Notes under the pieces: model-generated
The model's input: the letters and a program-made list of their open reading frames with translations, nothing else
Databases searched by the model: none
What the model was told of the DNA's origin: nothing
Program-made: the position numbers and the translations under genes
Shown here: one piece after another, positions 25,634 to 36,840 of the stretch
How positions within the stretch are numbered: position 1 is the first letter of the stretch
Layout: the number at the start of each line of letters is the position of its first letter
Origin: Pyronema omphalodes
Taxonomy: Eukaryota; Ascomycota; Pezizomycetes; Pezizales; Pyronemataceae
Direction: 5' to 3'
DNA: 64,000 bases
Assembly: GCA_024516155.1 (NCBI GenBank)
Contig: JAJJXM010000003.1
Location: forward strand, 372,001-436,000

Positions 25634-26578
25634 TCTTCAAATTCGTAAATGGTTGCCGAGGAAATTATGAGATTCGATAGCAAGAAACTTTTAATTTTTG
25701 TTGGATTTTTGTTTTTTGTTCGAAAGATGAACAGGTTTGTTCGCGTGGACGGCAAAAATTTACGATCTCATTTTCGTTCTTCGCATAAAGCAAACATAGC
25801 AAACATGTTTTGATCGGATATCGACATTTTTTGATCCAGTATCACGTGATAGATCCTACGTTACAGAGTTTCACAAAAATGGCCCAACGTGCGAGATGAT
25901 ATTGAAGCATAGGACTTGACTTTTTCCAGCTGAAGTTGCCGAGTGACGGTGAGTGTACGGGTCGCCGAGTTCCGTCAAGATCCTGGAATCTCAGTTCACT
26001 TATTAGTGACACTCGGGCCGTGGATTTAGACTGTAGGCAGAACACTGGCCTGTCTTTTTTTACTTCAACCTTTGCCCCTACCTCCGTTTTTGATCATACT
26101 CAGTGTTGTGATATTTTTTAAAGACCCTACCAACTTCTAGCGATACCTCCGAAGCTTTCAATATATACCATTAGCCTCTGTTTGGTTGCGGTTAGAACGT
26201 CACCGACTAGTCGGGCCTTAAGTGCCTGTGGAGCCGCAGTTTAATTCTCCGAATAGAACTGGAAGCTAGCTAAATGGAAGAGCCGAGCCGAGCCTGAGGG
26301 TGGCGTGAACATCATATGCAGCTTCGAGCGGCCAAAGCTCCAGCTAGAATCGTCTGGAGCAGCGAGCAGCGAGCAGGCGATTAGGTCGGGTTGAAAAGCA
26401 CTGTCACGAATCTGAAGCTCTCATGCGAAGGCGAATAATTGAAAGCCTACATAACCGTGCCGTATTAACTGTCTGTAATTAGTTGTGGAAGAAGACAAGC
26501 TGTCGGCGCGTCAAAAGCACAGATGATTTCTGGAAGTTGCATCGTCATGCCTATATTGATAATCCACTCTAGACCCGC

Positions 26579-26761
26579 CTACAGATACCGATACTCGTGT
26601 TCGGAAACACCAGCCAAGAATTGATTCAAGCAAAGATTGGGTTCTAGAATTGATGCACTCACTATGGGGCACCTCCGTTCACCATTTACCAACACTCCCG
26701 AAAGGATGGCACAGCAGATCACAACCGCACCCGCCCACAAGATTATCATGGCTCGCAACAT
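26579..26761 (-). CDS. possible small secreted or membrane peptide, 60 aa (tentative)
   Basis: The frame starts MLRAMIILWAGAVVICCAIL, a good signal-peptide or signal-anchor-like stretch. A short tail with two Cys (RRCPIV, PNLCLN) follows. A GTGAGT donor at the ATAGTGAGT sequence inside the tail raises the possibility that this is only the first exon. The family is not recognised and a chance ORF is quite possible. Confidence 0.25.
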   Translation of the reverse strand: MLRAMIILWAGAVVICCAILSGVLVNGERRCPIVSASILEPNLCLNQFLAGVSEHEYRYL

Positions 26762-27130
26762 CTTAAAAAAGCTGCCGCTCTCATGGTGTTGAAGCGCCCA
26801 TTCTTCCCAAAGCGGAAGAAATTTCCCGGGTTACACAATTCTCTTGCATGAAAGCTTATCGATAGAAACGAAATATCGCACCGGGAGCAACACTTCGTAT
26901 AAATACGGCGGTAACCTATCACAACTATCAGGTTTTGATTTTTTAGGGTTACGTACATGCTGTGCCGTGGAGTAGCCTGCTCAAAACATACATTATACAC
27001 ATGCAAACATACATCTCATGCAGTCAAAATGATCATTATATAGCCAAGACGACCTGGAATGTTCGGCTTCCCGATGACATAAAGATGATGGAAGGGAAAA
27101 GGCTTTCGTCTATGATCACAAGTCGATAAT

Positions 27131-27544
27131 TCATACATCCATCTGCAGCCAGCCATAAATCAATATTCCGAGCCGCCGAGGGAGTTTAATTTCATCTATA
27201 CAATTCTCGTGCAAGTATATTCGAATATATTGCTGTTGCAGACAGTTGATATCAATGTATCGACAATTCTGCAAATACCCGAAGCAGCAATCATTTCCAT
27301 TATCCTCAACACGCCGCAGATTTCTGGAGACGGAAGCTTTCTGTATGTCCTGAAAGCACGGACCGATATCGGCCTTAGCAGCTAGGGCGCAGACGACGTG
27401 CATGCATAATATCGCCCTCAGAATTTCAGCCAATGTTCTTTTACCACGCCAACATTTGGTGGTAGGAAAAATCTGGACGCGGCATTGTTTACTTTCTTTT
27501 GCTTCATAAACCCGTTTTTTCTTCTTCTCTAGTAAACATGCCAA
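27131..27544 (-). CDS. possible Cys-rich secreted-type protein, up to 137 aa (tentative)
   Basis: A 137-codon minus-strand frame. Around residues 38-58 there is a hydrophobic stretch (ILRAILCMHVVCALAAKA) resembling a signal sequence. It is followed by about 75 residues with six Cys, including a CC pair and NC-type spacing (PCF, DCCF, NCR, NCLQ, NCID). The hydrophobic part is too far from the first Met, so the true start or an upstream intron is unresolved. The family is not recognised; an effector-like small secreted protein is one reading and a chance frame another. Confidence 0.28.
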   Translation of the reverse strand: MACLLEKKKKRVYEAKESKQCRVQIFPTTKCWRGKRTLAEILRAILCMHVVCALAAKADIGPCFQDIQKASVSRNLRRVEDNGNDCCFGYLQNCRYIDINCLQQQYIRIYLHENCIDEIKLPRRLGILIYGWLQMDV

Positions 27545-27972
27545 CGTGAACTATTTCCCTCTATGGAAACCATCACCAGGATCAGTCATGTACTAAGACG
27601 CTTCGAGCAAACCGGTGTTTATTTTTCAATAAACAGAGCGTTTAACGAGCTGTAAATACCATGAATGCAAGATAGCGGTAGGTGGTCGGATGGGAAAATT
27701 ACCGGTACCGAAAGAACAATTGAACCCATCATCCTCACAGTAACCCTGCTAAATGGTGATAATAAAAAAATATCAGGTGTGGAGGGCTAAAATAGTTACC
27801 GCTCCAAGTGAAGATTACAATGCAGCCAATAAATGCGGACCGGAAGACAGAAGACCTAAATTCAGATGAAAATACAATATATAAACCGCCAAAAAATCTC
27901 AACTGGTCAATATCTTCAGTCGAACCACAAAGCGTTTCAATATATTGCATATCAGAATATCTCTAGTAAACA

Positions 27973-29189
27973 ATGGCAGCAGCAGCAGTTCAAACCGCCC
28001 TCCACACTCCGGTTCCGGCCATTCGCGGAGTCAAGACAATCATGGGAAAACCAAAATTCCAACTCCCTCCTGAACGTCCTCTTCCTCCTGCAGCATACTT
28101 CAAATCACCATTTGATCCGTCGAAGCATCTCGCATATCACACCATGCCAGCACGTCACACTATGGCGGATATCGGTCTTGAGAACCAGGGAATATCAACC
28201 ATTGCAGTTTCAGAGTCCTTTGAACTCTTCACTCCCGAAGCTGTTCACACCATGAGAAATGAAGTTCTCTCGGACGAAGTCTGGGAAAACTGCCGCTTCG
28301 CAAGTTCCATTGCTGCCTGTCAATTGCGTGGAATGTCACCACAGTAAGTACCATCCCAGGGCTTCCAAAGCCCTAACCTCGCGACATAACACTAATATTC
28401 CTATCATAGGTATGCCAAGTTTGTCTATGATGCATGGTCAAACCCTGAAACACTCCGCATTATTAGCGAGATTGCTGGTGTAGATCTAATCCCTGTGATG
28501 GACTATGAGATCGCCCATATCAACGTATCAGTCGACGACAACCCCAATGGAGAGAACCAAGCTGCTCCTGTTGTCAACTGGCACCGAGACTCATACCCAT
28601 TTGTCTGTGTTCTCATGCTCTCTGATGCTTCTGAGATGAAAGGAGGAGAAACAGCATTGAAGACCGGTAGTGGTGAAATCATGAAAGTTCGCGGACCTCA
28701 GATGGTAAGTGACAGATCCAAATCTGGTTAGCCGTGGAATTTACTAATTAGATGTTTTAGGGTTCGGCGGTAGTCTTGCAGGGAAGATACATCGAACATA
28801 TTGCTTTGCCTTCGACCAACTGCAGAGAGCGAATCACGATGGTTACCTCGTTCAGACCTAAAAACCCCATGATTCCTGATGACTCGCAGCTGCTTACTGT
28901 TCGTCCTGTCTCGAACCTAAGTGAGATTTACAGTCAGTGGGCAGACTATCGTGTTGAGATTGCAGAGGAGCGTTGCAAGAACTTAATCAAAGGAATCAGG
29001 GAGAAGAAGAGAGTTGGAAGAGACTTTGATGTTGATGGAGTTAAGAGTCAGTTGTCGGACTTGATTAAGTTCTTGCAGAAGACACATGATGAGATTGTTG
29101 ACCCTGCACAATACCAGATTAACGACGATGAGGACGAGAAGGAGGAGCAGGCTTCTACGAGGATGAAGAAGAGAGCACGTATGGCTTAA
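27973..29189 (+). CDS. 2-oxoglutarate/Fe(II) dioxygenase-like protein, 364 aa
   Basis: Three exons: 27973-28343, 28410-28704 and 28761-29189, joined in frame with GTAAGT donors and TAG acceptors. The central region carries the double-stranded beta-helix signature of Fe(II)/2OG oxygenases: His182-x-Asp184 in NWHRDSYPF, distal His235 in YIEHIALP, and Arg246 in RITMVTSFRP, suited to binding 2-oxoglutarate. The C-terminal third (about 275-364) is charged and probably helical, with an acidic patch (DDEDEKEEQ) and a basic KKRARMA end that could act as a nuclear signal. There is no signal peptide. The substrate cannot be told from sequence; such proteins are widespread in fungi and mostly uncharacterised. 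Confidence 0.85.
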
Positions 29190-30922
29190 CCTTCTAGTTT
29201 CTGTTTCGAGGGAAGATGTGAGATGACATGATGAAGTGGCGGGGCGTTGGTGAATTTCGATTTGCTTTGGGGATTCTTTGATTATTTTACCGGTGTTAAG
29301 GTTGTTTGAAGTTCATTGATGATTTTCTGGTCTTTGTGTTACAAACAATGTGTGGGGACTGTACATTATTCTATGCTCTTCTCACACTGTTGCTACACTT
29401 TCATTTATACTGATTTAATGAGTCGTATATGCAAGGTACGAAATTATCTACGCTGTCGTTTACACTGCTATCTATACTTTTTTCTACACTGTTTTCTACA
29501 TTACTATTTATTTATGCTGTATCTAAGCTGTATTTCTGCTGAGTATAAGCTATGAACGGAGACCGTTTTGTGCAATTTCAAACATATTTACTGAATCACT
29601 TATATACTCAATTATTACTAAGGATCAAATGCATTCTCGCAGATAACAATTACTCCGCAGGTATCCTTCTCATCTGGATCTTGAAGATTCAGAATGGAGT
29701 GAAATGCGCGACAGATTTTAGAAGGTTCAAAGGATAGAAGGGGGTAAAGTGGAAGTTAGCAGAGGAATGGAAGAGGCGGAGGACATGTGGAGTTTTCCTG
29801 GCTTAAATGAAGAGCATGCTGGCGTACTGCGTTTAGACTGTCAAAGACGTATCTATACTAATTTTAAGCTATCCCCGATACACTGTTTGCGCTATAGAGT
29901 TATGGTATTGGAGTATTTTCCTTAATTGTATACATTTTTCAATACATGCGAATGGTCTCGTGATGTTTAACCGCAATTAGCATTCTCATATGATTATAAA
30001 GCTTTACAAAGTTGCATGTACGTGTATGGAACATGCCGATATCTTGGCCTTCGCACACTATCTTATCTTCCCTCCTTAATTGAAACCTTAAAATGCAAAC
30101 GGTAGTCTCGGCACTATTAACCTAACTCTTACGGGTGTTGGAGGGATCCTGTCGGAAAATTCATGACATGGTACTTGCCACACTTTCTCCGTCCTTCCTC
30201 CCTCATCCTCCACTTTGCTCCATCTTTCGGACTCCCTCTTTTTCCTCTCCTCACATCTCCAAGGCTTACTAGGTCATCGGTACTTCTATCAACCAGTGCA
30301 TATAAATGCCCCGAAATCCGATGGTTACACGGCCAGAACAGCATCGCTTACAGGTTAAATGCAACTGTCTAGCCACGTTATGTACCCCACATATGCTTGG
30401 TACGCAGTTTATCCAGCCAATGAAGTTTAATATACCTCCGGGTAGGGGCTAGTCCTACTCCACAGGCTCATAAGAGCATCAGTTATAACCAAGGGATACG
30501 ATGAACTGATCCGAGCTGCAGCCGTGGAAGGAGAATTGCTGATTATGAGTATTTAGAAGTGGTGATCAGTAATGGTATGTCTCATTCTTCTACGATTCTT
30601 CTAGCTTCAGACTAATGAGTGATAGGTACGAGTTTACTTGCCTATATATAGAGAGAGACCGAGAACGAGCACATGGCATACCTATTGGAACCACAGTGAC
30701 AGTTGGTGATTGAATCCGGCTCGCAACCCTCGCAGCACCAATCTCAAGATATTAATTTCATCTGGCTATACCGGTATCTTGGCTCTCGGGGTAACAAAGT
30801 TCCTAACTCCCGGTTTTCGGCCATTCCCAACATCTCAGTGTCAACTCAGAATGTTATTTAAAGCGCAATGAGATCAATTCTAGAGGAGACACCCTCAGGC
30901 AAACTCTCTCGGAATTGTCATC
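29190..30922. other. 1.7-kb spacer without recognised genes
   Basis: It holds the 3' region of the oxygenase-like gene and the promoter of the pectate lyase gene. TATTTAAA (about 30856) lies about 65 bp before the lyase ATG and may be its TATA element. Short frames at 29316-29737 are AT-rich and featureless. Confidence 0.5.
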
Positions 30923-32051
30923 ATGAGAATCACAATTCTCAGTTGCCTCTTGTTCTCTTCTCTGGCAGTCTCGGCACCCAGTAGGACTATCGATGATACT
31001 CTCTTCCCTCAGGTTGGATGGTCCCAAGAGAATGGTGGAACAACCGGTGGTAAAGGAGGAACTACCACCACTGTTACTACTGGCGATGCTCTTGTCACTG
31101 CTGTAGCTGTACTAATCCCACTCTTCCTTCTATTCTACAAGTCCTGTTAACATCCTCCAGGGCCATGCTCCCAAAATCGTCTACGTTCAAGGCGAGCTTG
31201 TCATGTCGAAGCGTGCAAAGGTCGGCAATAATACCTCCATCCTAGGTCTCGGACCCAACGCAGCCATTGATGGTTTTGGTCTCCAAATCGACCACGCCAG
31301 CAATATCATTGTCCGTAATCTTGGTATCCATCATGCCATCGACACCGATGCCATCAGTGCCACCTACTCCAACAACATATGGATTGACCACAACGAATTT
31401 TGGAGTGAGCGTAGCCGGGGGTTCGATTATTACGATGGGCTCGTGGATGTCACTAAGGGCTCGGATTTCGTGACTGTGTCGTGGAATTATTTTCATACGC
31501 ATTGGAAAACAAGTCTAGTCGGTGGTGATCCCGAAGCCGCAGCTACTGAGTCGGGAAAATATCATATAACGTATCACCATAACTACTGGAGGGATCTCAG
31601 CACTAGAACTCCGGCGCTCAGGTTCTCAACGGCACATGTGTTTAACAACTATTATCAGGATATATCAGCCCAAGGGATACATAGTCGCAGTGGTGCGCAA
31701 GTTATCATCGAAGGAAACGTCTTCCAGAATGTTACGGAACCGATTTCGACTTATGGAAAGGTTATTCCTGCGGATTCACCCAATACGAGCCCCGATGGTG
31801 ATTATGAGCCTGATGGATATGCGAACGTCAGAGGTACGTATTGTCCGTGGCTTGAAGGTGAAGGAGGAAGCTGATTAATTCGTCTAGAAAATAATTTTGG
31901 TGGTGCGGAAAATAATATCACACAGATTGGAAACTTGACAACGGTGCCGTACAAGTACAGACAAATCTATCAGCCGCTGCAGCTGGTGAAACCTGTGGTT
32001 ATCTTAGGAGCCGGTCGAGGAAAACTTCTTCAGCTGTTAGAGGCCATGTGA
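30923..32051 (+). CDS. secreted pectate lyase, PL1 family, 340 aa
   Basis: Three exons: 30923-31108, 31161-31833 and 31888-32051, a total of 341 codons in frame. The N-terminus is a classical signal peptide (MRITILSCLLFSSLAVSA). The mature part shows PL1 parallel beta-helix landmarks. These are the APKIVYVQG strand, ASNIIVRNLGI, the WIDHNEF motif, DGLVDVTKGSDFVTVSWN, the ITYHHNYW stretch, and RTPALRF carrying the expected catalytic Arg, followed by HVFNNYYQDI. The enzyme should cleave polygalacturonate by calcium-dependent beta-elimination outside the cell. Length is normal for fungal PL1. Intron 1 has an unusual GTACTA donor but a good TGTTAAC branch point. The last exon ends in GAGRGKL plus a short non-conserved tail. 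A plant-degrading lifestyle is suggested but not proven by one gene. Confidence 0.92.
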
Positions 32052-32620
32052 CGGTACGGCGTGAAGAATGGTCATGTAATCGTAGAGTAATCTGTGGAGC
32101 TGAGTGTCGGCATTAATCGTGCAGAAGGCGTCTTTCGCCACACAAGGAGGGCATTATTGAGACGTAAGGTGTTAAGGTGCAAGAGTGGTGGATTACGGTT
32201 TCGCTGACAGAGTTTACAAATCTGCGGAGTCGGTGATTCCGAAGGAGGAAAACTGTCCGATCGCGACTTCAGCTCCACGTGCACGCGTCGTACTTCCTGC
32301 TTACGCGCGCTGGTCCCGGTGTTATATAATCCGGGAGCTAACTCTTAATCCGAAGCGCTATGTCTCCAAATCCGAGTGGCCATCCCACCGTGCATCGCCA
32401 ATCGCTTATCCCATCATTACACATCATCCATAAAGCTGTTTCTCAACACTAACAACCCGAAGAAACCTGCGATCTAAGAAACTGTCATCGCTTAGCCAGA
32501 ACCCTACAAACCTTAGTAAAGCATAAGTCGACATGGAATCGCCAGAGACCACAAGACCGGAGCCGTTAAAGACCCAGCTAATCCCACCCCCGCTCATTAT
32601 AAAATGCCCCTCCACCCGTC
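32052..32620. other. spacer and pirin promoter
   Basis: No gene recognised. TATAAAA at 32599-32605 lies only about 20 bp before the predicted pirin ATG, unusually close for a functional TATA box (see findings). Confidence 0.5.
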
Positions 32621-33989
32621 ATGAAATCTGCTATTCTCGTCTCTATTTGCAGCATTCTCATCGCAGCTCTTTACGGTTATTATCCTCAGCTCAAATCTCT
32701 TTATCCCGAGCAGTTTACGGCACTTGAAACCCTATTAAACCAAACTTTCCCCGGAATCATCCTCACACCGCTTCCTGAACCAAACCCATTTCACGGCGCC
32801 CGTCCGAAAATTGAATTATCAGAAAATATGTCCGTCGTCCGCGCTATCACCAAGGTCTTCAAGGCAATTGAGAAGGCAGAGGGAGCAGGAGCACGGGTCC
32901 GCCGCTCAATCGGTACCTCGCAGCTACGTAACTTCTCCCCCTTCTTGATGCTCGACCACTTCTCTGTCGGTATTGGAGCCGGATTCCCGGACCACCCCCA
33001 CAGAGGCCAGGAGACTATTACCTACCTTCTTCACGGATCTGTCGACCATGAGGATTTCGCTGGACACAAGGGCACTATCTATGCTGGTGACTTGCAATTC
33101 ATGACTGGTATGTTCCATAACTTGTTTTTGAAATCAGGACCTGGGACTCTAGGACCCTGAGACCCTGAGACCCTCAGGGACGCGCGAGGGACCCAGTGCA
33201 GTTTGTACGGCGAGCGCGAAGCGGGTCTTCAGCGGCCAGCTGCCAGCTGCTAGCAGCTAGTACCTGGATAAAACCTTGGAATCTGAAGCTAACGTGTTCC
33301 CCACCAGCCGGTCGCGGTATCGTCCACGCCGAAATGCCCGGAAAGAACGAGGACGGTTCCCCGAACGTCGGGTTACAGCTTTGGGTTGACCTCCCGAAGG
33401 ATCTAAAGTACTGCGAGCCTCGTTACCGTGATCTTAGAGGAGAGGAAATTCCTATCGCTAAGGGAGAGGATGGAAAGGTCGAGGTTAAGGTTATCTCTGG
33501 AAACTCTTTGGGAGTTGATTCCTTGAAGGATTTGGCCTATACACCTGTCTGGATGCTCGATGTCACTATGCACCCTGGTTCAAGACTCCAGCAGCAGATT
33601 CCTAAGGGATGGAATGCATTTGCTTATGTCCTTGAGGGAGAGAACATTATCTTCGGAGAAAATGCGAAGGTTGGACAGTACTACAATGTCGTTTTCGACC
33701 AGAAGGGAGACGGTATCGATGTTGTTTTGCCCGATAACGCTGAGAAGAAGGCTCGCTTTGGTAGGTTTTCGCTGTGGGAGTTGGGTTAGTGAATTGGATG
33801 CTAACTGGAAAAATAGTTTTGATTGCTGGTCAGCCCCACACTCACAATGTTGTCCAGTACGGACCTTTCGTTGTTACTTCGAACGAGGAGGTTTACCAGG
33901 CTATGCTTGACTACCAGAGCAACGCCAATGGATTCGAGCGCGCCCGTGGATGGCAGTCTGAGATTGGAAAGGCTATGCTTGGTGCATAA
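32621..33989 (+). CDS. pirin family protein, 370 aa
   Basis: Three exons: 32621-33107, 33308-33760 and 33817-33989 (371 codons). This is the bicupin pirin fold. The N-terminal cupin has the metal-ligand pattern HPHRGQET (His125 and His127) and GRGIVHAEMP (His169 and Glu171), so all four residues that bind iron in human pirin are present. The C-terminal cupin includes VTMHPGSRL and IAGQPHTHNVV. Known roles of pirins are quercetinase activity and redox-sensitive transcriptional co-regulation; the role here is unknown. The first 20 residues form a hydrophobic signal or anchor segment followed by a linker, so the cupin begins near Met70 (MSVVRAI). Intron 1 is long for this window (200 nt) and carries short GACCCTGA tandem repeats. 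Start at Met1 or Met70 is unresolved. Confidence 0.9.
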
Positions 33990-35431
33990 GTTCTGACGAA
34001 GGATAGATAGTGGGTCTTGTTCATTTGTTCTAGATTAGGCGTGCTTTTGGGCTTGATTTTTTGTTGACATACCTTGTGGCGTTTTACGGTTATGAATTCG
34101 AATTGTTAAATAGGGATGTAATATATCCGGATATTATGAATATTTGAAGTGTGAATGCACGTGTTGGGTGTTTAGTATCGTATGTATGTGTGTCGATTAT
34201 CTGATCGTCACCGGGTACAAGGACACCACTCCAGACAACTGATACCCCATAAACTGTCCATACTTCTAGGACACCTACACAATCATGGAATCCTATGTCC
34301 ATTGGAGTAATGGGCATTATGGTCCAGATATTGCATAAGTCATCATAGGATGTCGGTCTCAAGGGTAAATAGCAAATCAAATGAGACTATTCCTTCTTTC
34401 TCATGCGACCAACCGATCAACAACGTAATAGCGTGGTTCTACATCTTGAGATGAAATTCCGTACCGTGAATCATCCTGACCAAGTTATTGTGTCTAAGCG
34501 TTTTATAACAGCTCTGTGAAAAGAAAAGTACAAGAAGAGTGGGAAAGCGTTTGGTATAATGCAAGGAAGACATGAAACAAGCTCAGAAGAACCCAAAACG
34601 TATCAATGGGATCAAGAGATTTGGAGTTTCCTCAGAATCAAACATGTAGAGAATATACTAAGCGAGTGGATATTCCTCTACGTAAATTGTAGCAGTTTTA
34701 AATGCTTCCTCTGGAGTTGGAATGTGTTTTTGGGCAGCGAAGGGGCTAGCCCGAACGGGCCGAGTCTAACCGTAATCATAGTATGTCACTCGCTCCCACA
34801 AGAAAATCAAGCCGATGTGAAATCGGCCGGGCCCTGCTATTGCTGCTTCTGTTACGTTCCTAGACATTTAGTTTAAAAAGTTGTGGCTCGGCTCAAATGC
34901 GCGCTGAAATGGGCCTTTATTATGTATTATCCAGTGAAACTTTCATACGCCGTCCAAGGCCTTTAAGGCCTATACCGACACAGGAAAACCTAGTACTGTC
35001 CTCGTGGCCAAAGCCGCCTAATGAGGACGTACTCTCCAGCGAATCATGTTGAAGATTCCAATCTCTTTCTGCGTTCGAGTGATATTCCATTGGACACTGC
35101 ATTTCTTCAAACGACACCAGATCCTGTGCCATCCACCATCGTGTTACCAATCATGAGCCCCAAAAGTCTCTCTCGTTTGGCATGTTCATCGTGGCTATGA
35201 AACGGACTCTTACTTACAGTTTACGCGACTCCCATGAGGTTTCCCGAGGTGTGTTGTTCATCTCGGCGCGGCTTTCCGGCGGGGAATAGTATATATAGGT
35301 TCTCATTTCTGTGATTCTTTCAGATTATCTACACACACACACATACACACACACACTATTATCAGTCCTATCTAAGCCAGCCCTTACGAAATACTTCAAG
35401 ACTTCAATTACTTACCTTACATTTTATAAAT
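33990..35431. other. spacer and promoter of the zinc-finger microprotein
   Basis: No gene recognised; the 105-codon frame at 34559-34876 lacks any recognisable feature. A (CA)n/CATACA tract (35331-35356) lies in the presumed leader of the downstream microprotein gene. Confidence 0.5.
35290..35297 (+). promoter_or_regulatory. TATA-like box upstream of the microprotein
   Basis: TATATATA lies 135 bp before the ATG at 35432. That spacing would give a leader of roughly 100 nt containing the CA tract. Assigned by position and sequence only. Confidence 0.4.
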
Positions 35432-35584
35432 ATGGATCCCGAGCATAACAACACATGGAAGTGCAAAAATTGCATGACCGTAAACGAAATCTTCGCAATC
35501 ATGTGCCATTGTTGTGGGGCACCCAACCCTGCAACCGCATCTCCACACGTTGAAACTGATGACTCGACTCCAGATTCGCCCTAA
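35432..35584 (+). CDS. 50-aa microprotein with an exact RanBP2-type zinc finger
   Basis: ATG to TAA gives 50 codons. Residues 9-28 fit the RanBP2 zinc-finger pattern W-x-C-x2-C-x3-N-x6-C-x2-C exactly: Trp9, Cys11, Cys14, Asn18, Cys25, Cys28. The tail (about 31-50) is acidic and Ser/Thr/Pro-rich, and there is little outside the finger. Known RanBP2 fingers bind ubiquitin, Ran-GDP or single-stranded GGU RNA. The Arg pair typical of the RNA-binding class is not evident, and the TF dipeptide of the Npl4-type ubiquitin class is absent, so the ligand is open. A TATA-like box and CA-rich leader lie upstream. It could instead be an exon of a larger gene, but the start, stop and motif are self-contained. 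Confidence 0.6.
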   Translation: MDPEHNNTWKCKNCMTVNEIFAIMCHCCGAPNPATASPHVETDDSTPDSP

Positions 35585-36127
35585 TTGCTGGTTCGACAAC
35601 ACATAAGTGCTTTCCTTCGACAACGGTATTTTCTTGCGCATCACTAACGTGTTAGTGGTGGTAAAACTTGGCTTAGAAGTTTTATGAGTCATTGAAAGTT
35701 GTTTGATTCTGGAAGCCGGGGTTTGGGCGGTAGATGGTTGCCCGGTACTTGGCTTTTATGGCTAGACGTACGCGCGGAGTAAATATTTTGGAATTCTTTT
35801 GTACTTTGATTTTTTAGCTTGTTGGTTTTGAGAAATTAAATTTTTTTTTTGAATTTTATTCCGATATCGTGGTTGTGTTGGAAAGACATGTTGGCTGCTG
35901 GCCCTCGAGATAATCCTTGCGTCTGCGGATTGAGGGGAGCGCTCTATAAACAAGCAATGTTCCTGCATGGGCCATTTAGGCCTCGGTCAGTGTATTATTC
36001 AATAGATAAGTAATAAACAAGCAACGTGGATTATACGTATTTACTGTGATTATCCGTAGGGTGTCAATGTAAAATCCATGATTCTTTTGCCCGTAGCCTC
36101 TTTTGCTCATAGCATGCGTTTATCTTG

Positions 36128-36180
36128 AACCGGTAGTAAAAACTTCGGGAATCGGGACTTCATATTCCGTAGCAAAGTCA
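36128..36180 (+). repeat. dispersed direct repeat, copy A
   Basis: The segment starting AACCGGTAGTAAAAACTTC is repeated at 36742-36789 with an 8-base difference in length (an extra ATCGGGAC-type insertion here) and a few substitutions. The pair is about 610 bp apart. Confidence 0.8.
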
Positions 36181-36600
36181 CCGACGACAAGAGCCCGAAG
36201 AGAGAGGCAAGGAGGGGCAGCGCGAAGGCTCAAAAAGAAGGCCCGAGCAGGCGGAGGGACGGAGGAGGAGAGAAGGGGAAGAAGTAGCCCGGCAGTAGTA
36301 TAAGGTCCAAGAAATAAATAAAAAAAAAAAAAAAAAGAAAAGAAGGGGAAAAAAAAGGATTTAGATGTGAAGGGAAGGGAAGAGGAATGAGGTGAATGAC
36401 TAGGCGGAATAATAATTGAGCGTACAGGGCTCTAGACTATATTGACGCGAAAGACAATCAGCATGGAGAACACCAGGGTGCTGTGGCCCCAAACAATGAA
36501 GAATGCTCTGGGGCTTTTCCCAGTAGGCCTCCGGGATTACAGACCGGGGCCTAAGATGTATATAAACACAGACCACGTCATAACCTTACGGTTGGGAACG

Positions 36601-36736
36601 TTTAAGAATCAATCAATCAATCAATCAAACCGTAGTAAAGTCGATTTTCGGGCCTTGATGGAACGATAAATTTCTCACTCGTAGTCTACGTTAGCTTTGA
36701 TTAATTGATTGATTGATTGATTGATTGATTCTTAAA
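36601..36736. repeat. inverted repeat: 28-bp perfect arms built of ATCA units
   Basis: The left arm (36601-36628: TTTAAGAATC followed by (AATC)n-type units) and the right arm (36709-36736) are exact reverse complements over 28 bp. The roughly 80-bp spacer contains copy 1 of the 64-bp direct repeat. The structure could extrude as a long hairpin. Confidence 0.9.
36632..36695 (+). repeat. 64-bp direct repeat, copy 1
   Basis: It matches 36777-36840 at about 58 of 64 positions, without gaps. The core includes GATTTTCGGGCCTTGATG. This copy lies inside the loop of the inverted repeat. Confidence 0.85.
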
Positions 36737-36741
36737 ATCTT

Positions 36742-36840
36742 GGACCGGTAGTAAAAACTTCGGGACTTCATATTCCTTAGTAAAGTTGATTTTCGGGCCT
36801 TGATGAAACGATAAATATCTAACTCGTAGTCCACGTTAGC
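36742..36840 (+). repeat. direct repeats: copy B (36742-36789) and 64-bp copy 2 (36777-36840)
   Basis: The left part copies 36128-36180 and the right part copies 36632-36695; the two repeats overlap in this block. This suggests that one longer unit was duplicated in pieces. No coding potential. Confidence 0.8.

Larger units (their letters stand above)
25634..27972. other. 2.3-kb spacer with two weak minus-strand ORFs
   Basis: This includes the promoter of the minus-strand methyltransferase and of the plus-strand oxygenase-like gene. Two short minus-strand frames with secretory character (26579-26761 and 27131-27544) are listed separately; nothing else is supported. Confidence 0.5.
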
